DNA of 57,439 nucleotides from an uncultured Treponema sp. (GCA_946410085.1 CAMJZA010000015.1:1-57439); one strand, 5' to 3'. Counted from the stretch's first letter, positions 17,381 through 26,162 are shown. Program-made: numbers and translations. Notes: generated from the sequence alone by a model not told the origin.

Positions 17381-18877
17381 ATGGAAGCAGACGGCCAGAG
17401 CGACATTCCGAACATTCCTGATATTCCGAATATTCCGAAAGAAAAATTTGTCTTTGTCCAGCGGGATAGCCTGCTGGGCGACGAAAAGCTGACGACCAGG
17501 AGCGTGGGCTACATGCAGGACGCCCTTTCCCGCTTCGTCAAGAACCGCGGGTCGGTCATCTGCTTCGGCATCATCCTGCTTCTCTGCCTCTATGCCTTCT
17601 TCGGCCCCCTCTTTTCTTCCTACGGCATGACCGACAAGGACGGCTATTACGCCTATGTAACGCCGAAGAGCAGCTTCTTTTCCCGCTGGGGCTTCTGGGA
17701 CGGCGGCCTTAAGCTGCAGGTCAACGAGGCACGCTGCCAGTACCTGCGTGCGATTCCCGGTGCGGTCATGCAGTCCTACGGAACGGTCGAAAAGGAAGTT
17801 GCGAAGCGGAAGCAGGTCTGGTATTCCCTCAAGGTCGACAGCTATGCCCGGGTCGGCTATGTGAAGCTGCTTCTGTCGCAGGCGGAATGGAACGAGGCCC
17901 GGGCATGGGAGCGGGAGAGCGGCAGGCAGCTGTTCTTTCCCGTGATAGACCAGTCCAGGGTGCAGTTCCAGCCCTATAAAAATGACATGAACGCCTGGTT
18001 CCTGACGGACGGGAAGGGGAAGGCCGTCCTTGACGGCGCGGGCCGGCTGCAGCCTGTCTATGCCGCCGATGCTGCTTCCCCTGACGGGCTTGCCTATTAC
18101 ATCAGCCGGATGAACGGCAGCCAGTATGAGGTGCGGGTCCTGTACCGCGAGTGGTACTACTACCGGCACGGGCACTATGCCTCCTTCCTGTTCGGGGCGG
18201 ATATGTCCGGCTATGACATCTTTACCCGCCTTGCGCACGGTGCACGCCTTTCGCTGGTCCTGTCCATTTCGGTGTCGGCGATAAACCTCCTGCTCGGCAT
18301 TATCATCGGTGCGGCCGAAGGCTACTACGGCGGCGCCTTTGACCTCCTGTTTGAGCGGGTCAAGGATATCATCTATGAGGTGCCGACACAGGTGACGATG
18401 GTGCTCTTTCAGCTCTATCTTGCCAAAAAGCTCGGCCCCATCGCGGCGCTTTTCTTTGCCTTCATCTTCTACGGCTGGATCGGTGTGTCTTCGACGGTCC
18501 GCGCCCAGTTCTACCGCTTTAAGGGGCAGGACTACGTGAACGCCTCCCGGACCCTGGGGGCAGGGGACCGGCGCCTCATTTTCCGCCATATCCTGCCGAA
18601 CGCGGCGGGCTTCATCATTACGGCATCGGTCCTGCGCATTCCAAGCGTGATTTTCAGCGAGGCAAACCTGACCTATCTGGGAATCGTGAATCTTGACAGC
18701 GATGCAATGACGAGCGTGGGCACCATGCTCAACAGCGCAAAGGATGCGCTTGCCTCATATCCGCATACGGTCTTTTTCCCCGGAGCCTTCATCTCCCTCC
18801 TGCTCGTCTGCTTCAACGAGTTCGGGAACGGGCTGCGGGATGCCTTTAACCCGACCCTGCGGGGAACGGACAGCTAG
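17381..18877 (+). CDS. Oligopeptide ABC transporter permease (OppC/DppC/YejE-like)
   Basis: 498 residues from ATG 17381. The inner-membrane permease core is at about 265-490: LAHGARLSLVLSISVSAINLLLG and the coupling-helix motif QDYVNASRTLGAGDRRLIFRHILPNA (EAA-loop type). After helix 1 (about 60-78) there is a ~190-residue extracytoplasmic insertion rich in Tyr/Arg/Lys before the core; ordinary OppC has a much shorter one, while YejE-type permeases have a long one. The N-terminus contains a small IPNIPDIPNIP repeat. Partner OppA, OppB and OppD genes are not in the window; the OppF-like ATPase is next but convergent. Confidence 0.92.
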   Translation: MEADGQSDIPNIPDIPNIPKEKFVFVQRDSLLGDEKLTTRSVGYMQDALSRFVKNRGSVICFGIILLLCLYAFFGPLFSSYGMTDKDGYYAYVTPKSSFFSRWGFWDGGLKLQVNEARCQYLRAIPGAVMQSYGTVEKEVAKRKQVWYSLKVDSYARVGYVKLLLSQAEWNEARAWERESGRQLFFPVIDQSRVQFQPYKNDMNAWFLTDGKGKAVLDGAGRLQPVYAADAASPDGLAYYISRMNGSQYEVRVLYREWYYYRHGHYASFLFGADMSGYDIFTRLAHGARLSLVLSISVSAINLLLGIIIGAAEGYYGGAFDLLFERVKDIIYEVPTQVTMVLFQLYLAKKLGPIAALFFAFIFYGWIGVSSTVRAQFYRFKGQDYVNASRTLGAGDRRLIFRHILPNAAGFIITASVLRIPSVIFSEANLTYLGIVNLDSDAMTSVGTMLNSAKDALASYPHTVFFPGAFISLLLVCFNEFGNGLRDAFNPTLRGTDS

Positions 18878-19653
18878 GAAGGACTGCAGCTCAGCAGCTG
18901 CCGGGTGTATGCATGCTGCGGGTTTGCATATACGGATTCGATGTCGCCGCTTTCCACGATCTTTCCCTGCTGCATGAGCGCAACCCGCGAACAGAGGTAA
19001 TAGACGACATCGAGATTGTGCGAGATGAAGAGGAGGGCGAATTCCATCTGCTCGTGCAGTTCCTGAAAGAGCTTGAGTATCTGCGCGCCGACGCTGACGT
19101 CGAGGGAAGAAATTGCTTCGTCGGCGACGAGCAGCTTGGGCTCCAGCATGAGGGCTGCGGCAATGCAGACACGCTGCCGCTGGCCGCCCGAAAGTTCTGC
19201 CGGCAGGCGCTTCTTATAGGAAGGGTCAAGGCCGACCTTTTCGAGCATTTCATCAACTTTCATGAGCCGCTCTTTTTTTGTCAGGCGGCGGTGGACGGCA
19301 AGCGGTTCTTCAACCGTAAAGCCGACCGTCCGGCGGGGGTCGAGCGCGCTCAGGGGATCCTGGAATACGGCCTGGACGGACGCATAGTATTCGCCCCTGC
19401 GCCGGTGCCCGCATTCCCTGCCGTCCAGCCGTATGCTGCCCGTGTACGGAAGCTGGCCCAGAATGGCCTTTGCGAGCGTCGTCTTGCCGCAGCCGCTTTC
19501 CCCCAGCAGGCCGAAGAACTCGTCCCGCCGTATGTCGAGGTCAATGTCCTTGATGACCGTTCTTGCCTCCCCGCCCCCGGAGAGGGGGGAAGCGGAAGAC
19601 CGGTAACCGGCCGAGAGCTTTCTGATTTCAAGGATATTGTCGTCCATGGGCAC
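18874..19653 (-). CDS. Peptide ABC transporter ATP-binding protein (OppF/DppF-like)
   Basis: 259 residues. Walker A GESGCGKTT, signature LSGGQRQRV, Walker B LLVADEAISSLD (DEA instead of the usual DEP), switch His in FISHNLDVV. Residues near the end (YANPQHAYTRQLL) are typical of the Opp/Dpp ATPase subfamily, although the C-terminal oligopeptide extension is short. Start GTG 19653 has AGGAAG upstream; ATG 19647 is an alternative. Its stop codon overlaps that of the convergent permease inside a single CTAG (18874-18877). It probably energises that permease together with subunits encoded elsewhere. Confidence 0.93.
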   Translation of the reverse strand: MPMDDNILEIRKLSAGYRSSASPLSGGGEARTVIKDIDLDIRRDEFFGLLGESGCGKTTLAKAILGQLPYTGSIRLDGRECGHRRRGEYYASVQAVFQDPLSALDPRRTVGFTVEEPLAVHRRLTKKERLMKVDEMLEKVGLDPSYKKRLPAELSGGQRQRVCIAAALMLEPKLLVADEAISSLDVSVGAQILKLFQELHEQMEFALLFISHNLDVVYYLCSRVALMQQGKIVESGDIESVYANPQHAYTRQLLSCSPS

Positions 19654-19677
19654 GATGCTTCCTCAATTCCTGCCGCC

Positions 19678-19700
19678 GCCGCAGCAGTAGCTGCTGCGGC
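19678..19700. repeat. 10-bp perfect hairpin between serA and the ATPase gene
   Basis: GCCGCAGCAG and CTGCTGCGGC flank a 3-base TAG loop. It lies after the serA stop on the minus strand, with no T-run, so it could be an RNA-stabilising or attenuating stem rather than a full terminator. Confidence 0.5.
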
Positions 19701-19731
19701 AACTGCTCCTGCCGCTTACCGGTCCTGCGGC

Positions 19732-20910
19732 CTAGCGGTAAATCGGACGGACGCTGATGACGCCTTCAATCTTTGAAAGCCTGCCGATGGTCTCGTCATC
19801 GACCTTGCCGTCCACGTCAATCAGGTTGTAGGCGAGGTTCTGTCTGTTCTGGTTTATCATGCTGGCAATGTTGTATTTTGCGTCTCCTAGGACGGAGGTA
19901 AACTTGGAAACCACGCCCGCCACGTTCTGGTTGGCAATGCAGAGCCTCGTTCCGCCTGCCTGAATCGCCCAGTCCATCCTCGTCCGGGGGAAGTTGACGG
20001 AATGCTCGATGTTGCCCGCCTCAAGGAAGTCGCGCAGTTCCCGGACCGCCATGACGGCGCAGTTCTCTTCTGCCTCGGGGGTCGAAGCTCCCAGGTGCGG
20101 CAGGCAGATGACCTTTTCGTTGTCCAGCAGCTCTTCCGCGGCGAAGTCCGTGACCAGCCCGGCGACCTTGCCGGACTTGATTGCCTCGAGCACGTCCTCG
20201 TTGTTGACGAGACCGCCGCGGGCAATGTTGATGATGCGCACGCCGTCCTTCATGTTCTTGATCGTCGTCGTGTTGATCAGGCCCTTGGTGTCCGGGGTTT
20301 CGGGAACGTGGACCGTGATGTAGTCAGACTTGGCAAGCAGGGTGTCAAGGGTTTCCGCATGCTTGACCTGATGGTTCAGGCTCCATGCCGCATCAATCGA
20401 AAGGTAGGGATCGTAGCCGATGACTTCCATGCCCAGTTCCACGGCAATGTTTGCAACCTGGGCACCGATTGCACCCAGTCCGATGACGCCGAGGGTCTTG
20501 CCCTTTATCTCCTGACCGATGTAGTTCTTCTTGCCCTTTTCGGCAAGCCCTGCTATCTCGGCACCCTTGCCCTTGAGCGTGTCGACCCAGCGGTTTGCCG
20601 CAATGACGGGGCGGCTGGCAAGCAGGATGGCGAGCACGACCAGTTCCTTGACCGCGTTCGCATTTGCACCCGGCGTATTAAAGACGACGATGCCCTTCTG
20701 AGCGAGGTCCTTGACGGGAATGTTGTTGACGCCTGCTCCGGCGCGGGCAATCGCCTTGACCGTATCATCGAGCTGCATCGACAGCATGTCGTGCGAGCGC
20801 ACGAGGATGGCGTCCGGCTTTACGATTTCACTTGCAATTTCATAGTCATCGCGGGGAAAGTTGTCCAGTCCCTTCGCGCTTATCCTGTCCAGTGTCTGAA
20901 TCTTGTACAT
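19732..20910 (-). CDS. serA: D-3-phosphoglycerate dehydrogenase
   Basis: 392 residues from ATG 20910, one base after the serC stop; GAAGGAGA is the ribosome site. First step of serine synthesis: 3-phosphoglycerate to 3-phosphohydroxypyruvate with NAD. NAD-binding GLGAIGAQVAN and catalytic Arg/Glu/His regions NIARGGLVNNEDVL, DFAAEEL and CLPHLGASTPEAE are present. The C-terminal ~75 residues form an ACT regulatory domain (YNIASMINQNRQNLAYNLIDVDG), usually the site of serine feedback inhibition. An upstream ATG at 20916 is too close to the ribosome site. Confidence 0.96.
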   Translation of the reverse strand: MYKIQTLDRISAKGLDNFPRDDYEIASEIVKPDAILVRSHDMLSMQLDDTVKAIARAGAGVNNIPVKDLAQKGIVVFNTPGANANAVKELVVLAILLASRPVIAANRWVDTLKGKGAEIAGLAEKGKKNYIGQEIKGKTLGVIGLGAIGAQVANIAVELGMEVIGYDPYLSIDAAWSLNHQVKHAETLDTLLAKSDYITVHVPETPDTKGLINTTTIKNMKDGVRIINIARGGLVNNEDVLEAIKSGKVAGLVTDFAAEELLDNEKVICLPHLGASTPEAEENCAVMAVRELRDFLEAGNIEHSVNFPRTRMDWAIQAGGTRLCIANQNVAGVVSKFTSVLGDAKYNIASMINQNRQNLAYNLIDVDGKVDDETIGRLSKIEGVISVRPIYR

Positions 20911-20911
20911 C

Positions 20912-22033
20912 TTATGCATTCTCCTTCGCAAATTTTTCCATGAAGGCGATGAGGGCCTTTACGCCGTCCAGCGTCATTGCATTGTAAATGGAAGCGCGCA
21001 TGCCGCCGACCAGGCGGTGGCCCTTCAGGTTTACGAGGCCGGCTGCGGTCGCCTCCTTGACGAACTTGTCGTTGATTTCCTTTTCCCTGGCAAGGCTTGC
21101 TTCGTCCTGTGCCCCGGTCGAGTATTTGGTCAGGAAGGGGACGTTCATCAGCGAGCGGCTGCCTTTCTGTGCCGTCGCATGATAGAAGGAACTTGCGTCC
21201 AGATAGTCGTAGAGGAGCTGTGCCTTCTCCATGTTCCGCCTGTACATCCCGGCAGCGCCGCCATTCTTTTCGATCCAGTCAAGCACCTTGCCGAGGACGT
21301 AAATCGTATAGCAGGGCGGCGTATTGTACATGCTGCCCTGGTCTGCGTGGGTCTTGTAGGTGAGCATGGTCGGGGTTCCGGCCCGGGGTGTGTCGGTAAT
21401 GAGGTCCTCGCGGATGATGACGAGGGTGACTCCGGCGGGAGCGAGGTTCTTCTGCGCACCGGCAAAGAGGAGGCCGAAGCGGCTCACGTCAAGCTCTTCG
21501 GACAGGACGCAGCTTGAGATGTCGGCGACGAGCGGGATGCTGCCCGTGTCGGGGATGTACTCGTAGTGGGTTCCCATAATCGTGTTGTTGAAGCAGATGT
21601 AGGCATAGTCGTAGTCGCCGCTTATCTTTTCGACCCTGGGGATGTAGCTGTAGCCCTTGTCTGCGCTCGAAGCAATCGTGTCGACGGTCAGGCCCAGGTG
21701 CTTTGCTTCGGCAGCGGCCTTCTTTGCCCAGACGCCGGTTTCGATGTAGGCTGCCTTGCCCGTATGGATGCCGAGGTTCTGTGCGACCATGGCGAACTGG
21801 GTGCTGCCGCCTCCCTGCAGGAAGAGGACCTTGTAGTTGTCCGGTACCTTCATCAGCTTTCTGACCTGGGCTTCTGCATGCTCGATGATCGGCTTGTAGG
21901 CTGACGAGCGGTGGCTCATCTCCATGACTGACTGGCCGGTGCCTGCGTAGTCAAGCATCTCGGCTGCACATGCCTGTAATACTTCTTCCGGAAGGCAAGA
22001 AGGTCCTGCTGAAAAATTGTACACTCTGCTCAT
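20912..22033 (-). CDS. serC: Phosphoserine aminotransferase
   Basis: 373 residues. PLP enzyme that converts 3-phosphohydroxypyruvate plus glutamate to phosphoserine and 2-oxoglutarate. N-terminal VYNFSAGPSCLPEEVL and the PLP-lysine segment LFAGAQKNLAPAGVTLVI are family signatures; HRLVGGMRASIYNA lies near the end. GAAAGGGG precedes the ATG. It is 57 bases after rex and is followed directly by serA, so rex-serC-serA may be co-transcribed. No phosphoserine phosphatase gene is seen here. Confidence 0.96.
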   Translation of the reverse strand: MSRVYNFSAGPSCLPEEVLQACAAEMLDYAGTGQSVMEMSHRSSAYKPIIEHAEAQVRKLMKVPDNYKVLFLQGGGSTQFAMVAQNLGIHTGKAAYIETGVWAKKAAAEAKHLGLTVDTIASSADKGYSYIPRVEKISGDYDYAYICFNNTIMGTHYEYIPDTGSIPLVADISSCVLSEELDVSRFGLLFAGAQKNLAPAGVTLVIIREDLITDTPRAGTPTMLTYKTHADQGSMYNTPPCYTIYVLGKVLDWIEKNGGAAGMYRRNMEKAQLLYDYLDASSFYHATAQKGSRSLMNVPFLTKYSTGAQDEASLAREKEINDKFVKEATAAGLVNLKGHRLVGGMRASIYNAMTLDGVKALIAFMEKFAKENA

Positions 22034-22090
22034 GGCAAACCCCTTTCAAATCTATTCAAATATATCTGTATAAAACGATAAAACGCCGCA

Positions 22091-22717
22091 TTACCGTTCA
22101 GGTCCCGTGCTGTCCGCCGCCGTCAGGTTTTCCAGCGAGGTCAGCAGGGAAACGTTTTCCACCCGTGTTGCCGGGGAAACCGTCAGCACGCAGGGCGTGT
22201 AGTTGACGATGCCCCTGATGCCGCAGTTTGCCAGGCGGACCGCAATGCTCTGTGCTTCTGCCGGCTCTACGGTCAGCATTGCATAGCGGATTCCCTCTTC
22301 CCTTATAACCTGCTCGAGCATCGTCGTCGGGTGCAGGGGGAAGGCTGACCGCAGGATTTCCGTGCGGTTCACGCTGGAGTCAAAGCCGGCGACAATCTTG
22401 AAGGGAGACTCATACAGCTCCCGGTTGTCAAGCAGGGCCTGTCCCATCCGTCCCAGTCCGACGATGCAGCAGGCGTGCGGCTGTTCCGGCGACAGGTCCA
22501 GCAGCCTGTCCAGTGCCGCCTTGAGCTCTCCCACCTTGTAGCCGTTGCTTGCCCCGAAGTTCAGCTCCAGCAGGGAGATGTCCCTCCTGATGACGGCGGC
22601 AGACCAGCCCGTCAGCTCCTCGATTTTCTGCGAGGTTATGTTCTTCTCTGTATAGGTCGAGAGCAGCCGTTCCAGAAGAACGAGCCGCCGCCTCGATGGT
22701 TCGGGGATAGCTTTCAT
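22091..22717 (-). CDS. rex: Redox-sensing transcriptional repressor Rex
   Basis: 208 residues. N-terminal winged helix (about 5-75; SRRRLVLLERLL...QKIEELTGWSAAVIRRDISLL) and a Rossmann domain (CIVGLGRMGQALL at 84-96). Rex binds DNA when NADH is low and lets go when NADH is high, controlling redox and fermentation genes. A Rex-type operator lies within its own promoter (22748-22767), so it is likely autoregulated. Linkage to serC-serA is notable because SerA makes NADH. The Rossmann Gly-x-Gly reads GLGRMG; length is usual. Confidence 0.93.
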   Translation of the reverse strand: MKAIPEPSRRRLVLLERLLSTYTEKNITSQKIEELTGWSAAVIRRDISLLELNFGASNGYKVGELKAALDRLLDLSPEQPHACCIVGLGRMGQALLDNRELYESPFKIVAGFDSSVNRTEILRSAFPLHPTTMLEQVIREEGIRYAMLTVEPAEAQSIAVRLANCGIRGIVNYTPCVLTVSPATRVENVSLLTSLENLTAADSTGPER

Positions 22718-22741
22718 GCACCTTCTGCCCTGTCGGATGAT

Positions 22742-22776
22742 GCACTTTATGTGAAATATATCACGAAAAAAAGTGC
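22742..22776 (-). promoter_or_regulatory. rex promoter with embedded Rex operator
   Basis: GTGA (22751-22754) and TCAC (22761-22764) flank AATATA, matching the Rex consensus TTGTGA-n6-TCACAA closely. Outer arms GCACTT (22742-22747) and AAGTGC (22771-22776) extend the symmetry. On the minus strand the operator lies between a T-rich -35 region and TAAAGT, so a bound repressor would block RNA polymerase. Confidence 0.65.
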
Positions 22777-22896
22777 GTCACTTTGCTTGATTGTATCTGC
22801 AAACAGAAAAATAGTCAAAGGCTCAGGGGGTCGAAAGCGGGTGTTTGGGACGGATTTTGCCCGAAAAAGGCCTCTTGATCGGTAAAATGCCGTTTT

Positions 22897-22914
22897 TTGT
22901 GAAAAATATTACAG
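22897..22914. promoter_or_regulatory. Second Rex-like site
   Basis: TTGTGA-AAAATA-TTACAG at 22897-22914 matches one half of the Rex consensus perfectly and the other with changes. It is about 140 bases from the first site, in the divergent gap before the lipoprotein genes. Possible second contact point or chance AT-rich match. Confidence 0.35.
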
Positions 22915-22994
22915 TATATGACCGAACTCGGGCATGCGTTTTCCACAGACCCTCACACGGCCATTCCACAGACCCGCACATGGACTGGAGATGG

Positions 22995-23086
22995 TCCATC
23001 TACAGTCCTGTAGATAGTCTCTCTCCAGGACTGGAGACGGTCCCTCTCCAGGACTGGAGACGGTCTCTCTCCAAGACGGGAGATGC
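22995..23086. repeat. Four tandem 23-bp palindromic repeats
   Basis: Units at 22995-23017, 23018-23040, 23041-23063 and 23064-23086. Each carries a palindrome: CTACAG-TC-CTGTAG in unit 1, CTCCAG-GA-CTGGAG in units 2 and 3, CTCC-AAGACG-GGAG in unit 4. Units 1 and 2 differ by paired changes that keep the stem. The unit length is not a multiple of three, so the array is not coding. It stands just before the lipoprotein promoter. The rest of 22777-22994 shows no other feature apart from the Rex-like site. Confidence 0.85.
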
Positions 23087-23106
23087 ACCCCCGCCACTGC
23101 GGTGTC

Positions 23107-23163
23107 TTGACAGAAGGTCGGGAATATGCAAACATAAAAAAGCGGGGATGTGACAGCTGTAAA
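23107..23163 (+). promoter_or_regulatory. Duplicated promoter/leader block, copy 1
   Basis: TTGACA at 23107-23112 followed by an A-rich segment (CATAAAAAAGCGGGG), repeated almost unchanged at 26090-26146 before the second lipoprotein gene. The -10 hexamer is not clean, but conservation between copies argues for a working control region. Confidence 0.5.
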
Positions 23164-23179
23164 GGAAGGCGGGTAACGT

Positions 23180-25978
23180 ATGAAAGCGCGTACGGCACAG
23201 TACAACGATAACGGACTCTTCCATACGATACGCACGATACGTTCTTTTTTTTCCGTCCTGTCCGCCGTCATCCTGCTCGCAGCCTGCCGCGGCAACGGCG
23301 GATCGGCCGACTCCGGCGGTCCGACCTATATCCCGGGCGGCGGAAGCGGCGGCTCTTCCGGCGGAGACACGACCGGAGACTCAACGAACAGCTTTACCGC
23401 CCAAGACCTCCTGAACCTTTCCAATGCGGGCAGCGTTGACCGCATGATCGAACTCTTCCAGACGAATGCCGGCAGTGAAAGCTGTACGGTCGTCATGACC
23501 GCAGAGGCCTTGGGCCTGCCTGCGGGCGGCAGCGTCACGCTGACCATCACGGGCAGCGGCATCAGCTATACAAGGACGGCAAGCGCAGACGCGGACGGGA
23601 ACGTAAGCTTTGAAGTCCCCCTCCTCGAATCGAAAACGACCGTCACGGTTAGTCTGACCGTAAAGGACGCGGACGGCACGGTCTTCTTTGCCGGCAGCGA
23701 GGAGCAGGAAGTAGGCAGCGAAGGCAACCTGCACGTGGGCCTGGTCCGCCAGTTCTGGACCCTGCCCGCAAGCCTGACTGTTACGGCAAGCCCGGCACTC
23801 ATCCTGTATAATCCGGCAAGCTGGACTTCGGACGCTGTTACATTCAGCATTACCAACCTGACCGGTGCACCTGCCGGAGCTGCGATTACCTTTGAATGGA
23901 CCGATGAAGGCGGAAATCCCGTTACGCCGGTTGCCGCAAACGGCAGCATTACCCGGACTGTGTCAGAACTGCTGGGCGGTACGGCACCATCCGTTACGAC
24001 GGCCACAAGCTTTTCCGTTACGGCTTCCTATACCGATGCTTCGGGAACTGCAAAGACAGCGGCCGGAACGGTTTCCGTTACGGTCGCCGTCGGCTTCGCC
24101 GCTGCTGCGGATAAAGCAATTCTGACCGCCGGATCTTCAACAGCGGGTGACAATGCGGCGACAATAACGGCAATCGGTGCACCCGCCGGAAGCATAAGCG
24201 TCACTCCCGTCGGGACGGCGGCATCCCTGCTTACGGTTACGCCGCTGTCGGCATCCAGCTGGAACGTCACCATTGCATCAACCGGCAGCGGTGAAGTCTG
24301 GTTTGCCGACGACACAGCCGCAGACGTTACGGTGACAGACGGAAGCAATACGGAAACCATACACTTTACGCTCAAGAACAAGTACCGCTATACGCTTAAA
24401 AACCATGTAGGTGACGGCGGAACTCTGGTCTATGGGCCTGAAGAGGCAGGCTATGAACTGACTTTTGCGAATGCAAAAAGCATTGTCTCTGCATACTCGA
24501 CCCCCATTCCGGCGGGCCGCGAAATCATCCTCTTTGAGGATACGGTGACAGGAACAGTCTATAAGGAAACAGACTTCCCGATAACGTTCAACAGCACCAA
24601 TTTCAGTACGCGCCTCATTCGGCTCAAAGCAGTGCTTGACTTTGCTATTTCAGCAAAAGATGTGGTCAATACCCCATGGACTGGAGCAACATCGTTTACA
24701 AACGTAAGCAGTCAAACAGGAATGATGTATACGCTCGAAAAGTATTCGAATACGACAAAAAAGCTGAACATCAGCCTGAGCGACTATTCAGACTTGGCAA
24801 ACGTGAGCGGGCCAACAGCATCAGCAGGTGCTTCAACATATCTGGATATTGGCACTCTAAGTGCATCCGGCGGATTTACGGTAAGCCTGAAAGATACCGT
24901 TACGCATGATTCTATACCGGCTACAGGATATACATACACGATAACCATAACAGATAATGGAACAAATGCTACAAAATACATTCATGTAAAGGTTGCGCAG
25001 CCAGGAGAATACAAGTATTCGCTTGTATACGCAAAATCGGATGGTACACTTGTACCAATTCCAGGTTGGCAGAATGTAGACTTTACGCCAGGCAGTGCGC
25101 TTAGGTTTGGTGTTGCAGAAACTGTTTCAACGCTTAAAATGGGAGACCTTGATTCATCTCTTACAGGGCTTGAGGCTTCAATGTCGATAACAGGCTGGAA
25201 AAGCACCAGAGCTTCGTTTCCACCGACATATACGACGCCATTCCCAAATGTAGCTCCTGCCGACTGTGAATCTGACAATACTATTACGCTGATTGCAACG
25301 ACAGATTATAGCTTGCTTATGGATGCCTACCGGCAAGATGAAAACAGCGTCGCAACAGGTGATATCGTACTTTCAAACGGAAAGGTTTTGGACAAAAATA
25401 GTACATTCGCTATAAATCGATCAAGTTTATATAGTTCGTATCGGATAGGAACTGTCTGTGTACGGTCCGGTAACCGGAAATTTGTTGTAGCAAAAAACTT
25501 GTCCTCAAATTATCACATGAAGTGGTCTAATAGTACATCAGATGTTTTATCATTGGGGGTAACGATAAGCGGTACACAAAATTCCGATTATACGGCTGAT
25601 ACACCGGTATATGCTGCAACTTCAGCTTTAACTTTTAGTCCTGATGGTTCCGGTAAAAATTCTGCTAGCAGTGTAAGCATTAATACTTATCCTGCTTTCA
25701 AATTTTGTGCAGATTACGGTTCATCAACCAGTTTGCCTTCTGGAACGATTACAGACTACACGTCCGGCTGGTATCTTCCGTCGATTGCAGAGGCGTATGA
25801 ACTGTATAAACAAGGTGTAATAACCAATGAGTGGATTGTTTCGTCAAGCCAGTTCAATCAAGACAAGTATTGGCTTTTGCTAGGCAATGAAAATAAAGTC
25901 AAAGCATGGCGAAAATCAGATGAAGATAACAGATCAAAAATCTATCCGTGCCACGACTTTACGTTTGTAGAACCGTAA
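23180..25978 (+). CDS. Large surface lipoprotein, DUF1566-like C-terminus
   Basis: 932 residues. Lipoprotein signal with lipobox LLAAC (Cys36), then a Gly/Ser-rich tether (GGGSGGSSGGDTTGDST). Residues ~65-205 are almost identical to the start of the next gene. The middle has Ig-like/beta-sandwich segments rich in Thr, Ala and Gly. The end (about 720-932: GDIVLSNGKVLDKN ... SGWYLPSIAEAYELYK ... WIVSSSQ) resembles DUF1566/Lcl-type domains of Bacteroidetes and Treponema surface proteins. From about 24600 the DNA becomes clearly AT-richer than the first half, suggesting a module of different origin. GGAAGGCGGG lies before the ATG. Surface exposure is inference. Confidence 0.85.
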   Translation: MKARTAQYNDNGLFHTIRTIRSFFSVLSAVILLAACRGNGGSADSGGPTYIPGGGSGGSSGGDTTGDSTNSFTAQDLLNLSNAGSVDRMIELFQTNAGSESCTVVMTAEALGLPAGGSVTLTITGSGISYTRTASADADGNVSFEVPLLESKTTVTVSLTVKDADGTVFFAGSEEQEVGSEGNLHVGLVRQFWTLPASLTVTASPALILYNPASWTSDAVTFSITNLTGAPAGAAITFEWTDEGGNPVTPVAANGSITRTVSELLGGTAPSVTTATSFSVTASYTDASGTAKTAAGTVSVTVAVGFAAAADKAILTAGSSTAGDNAATITAIGAPAGSISVTPVGTAASLLTVTPLSASSWNVTIASTGSGEVWFADDTAADVTVTDGSNTETIHFTLKNKYRYTLKNHVGDGGTLVYGPEEAGYELTFANAKSIVSAYSTPIPAGREIILFEDTVTGTVYKETDFPITFNSTNFSTRLIRLKAVLDFAISAKDVVNTPWTGATSFTNVSSQTGMMYTLEKYSNTTKKLNISLSDYSDLANVSGPTASAGASTYLDIGTLSASGGFTVSLKDTVTHDSIPATGYTYTITITDNGTNATKYIHVKVAQPGEYKYSLVYAKSDGTLVPIPGWQNVDFTPGSALRFGVAETVSTLKMGDLDSSLTGLEASMSITGWKSTRASFPPTYTTPFPNVAPADCESDNTITLIATTDYSLLMDAYRQDENSVATGDIVLSNGKVLDKNSTFAINRSSLYSSYRIGTVCVRSGNRKFVVAKNLSSNYHMKWSNSTSDVLSLGVTISGTQNSDYTADTPVYAATSALTFSPDGSGKNSASSVSINTYPAFKFCADYGSSTSLPSGTITDYTSGWYLPSIAEAYELYKQGVITNEWIVSSSQFNQDKYWLLLGNENKVKAWRKSDEDNRSKIYPCHDFTFVEP

Positions 25979-26089
25979 AGGGGTTGCTTTCTGGATCAAT
26001 GGGCACGGGCATCGTACAGCCCGGCACGCTCCCGTAAGGCTGTCTGCCCCGATGAAGCTCCGCGGACACAGAGCCCCGTGACCGCTCTC

Positions 26090-26146
26090 TTGACAGAGGG
26101 GCGGGAATATGCAAACATAAAAAAGCGGGGATGTGACAGCAATAAA
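26090..26146 (+). promoter_or_regulatory. Duplicated promoter/leader block, copy 2
   Basis: TTGACA at 26090-26095 and the following segment GGGAATATGCAAACATAAAA match copy 1 (23107-23163). Together with the coding start, this forms one arm of a long direct repeat. Confidence 0.5.
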
Positions 26147-26162
26147 GGATGGAGGGCAATGC

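Noticed and set aside
17261-18589. 442-residue open frame opposite the OppC-like permease
   Set aside because: Low-complexity charged sequence with no domain; shadow of a real gene.
22995-23086. CRISPR array
   Set aside because: Units are directly adjacent with no spacers and no cas genes are nearby.
22845-23153. 102-residue frame over the 23-bp repeats
   Set aside because: The repeat length is not a multiple of three, so successive units are read in different frames; no domain.
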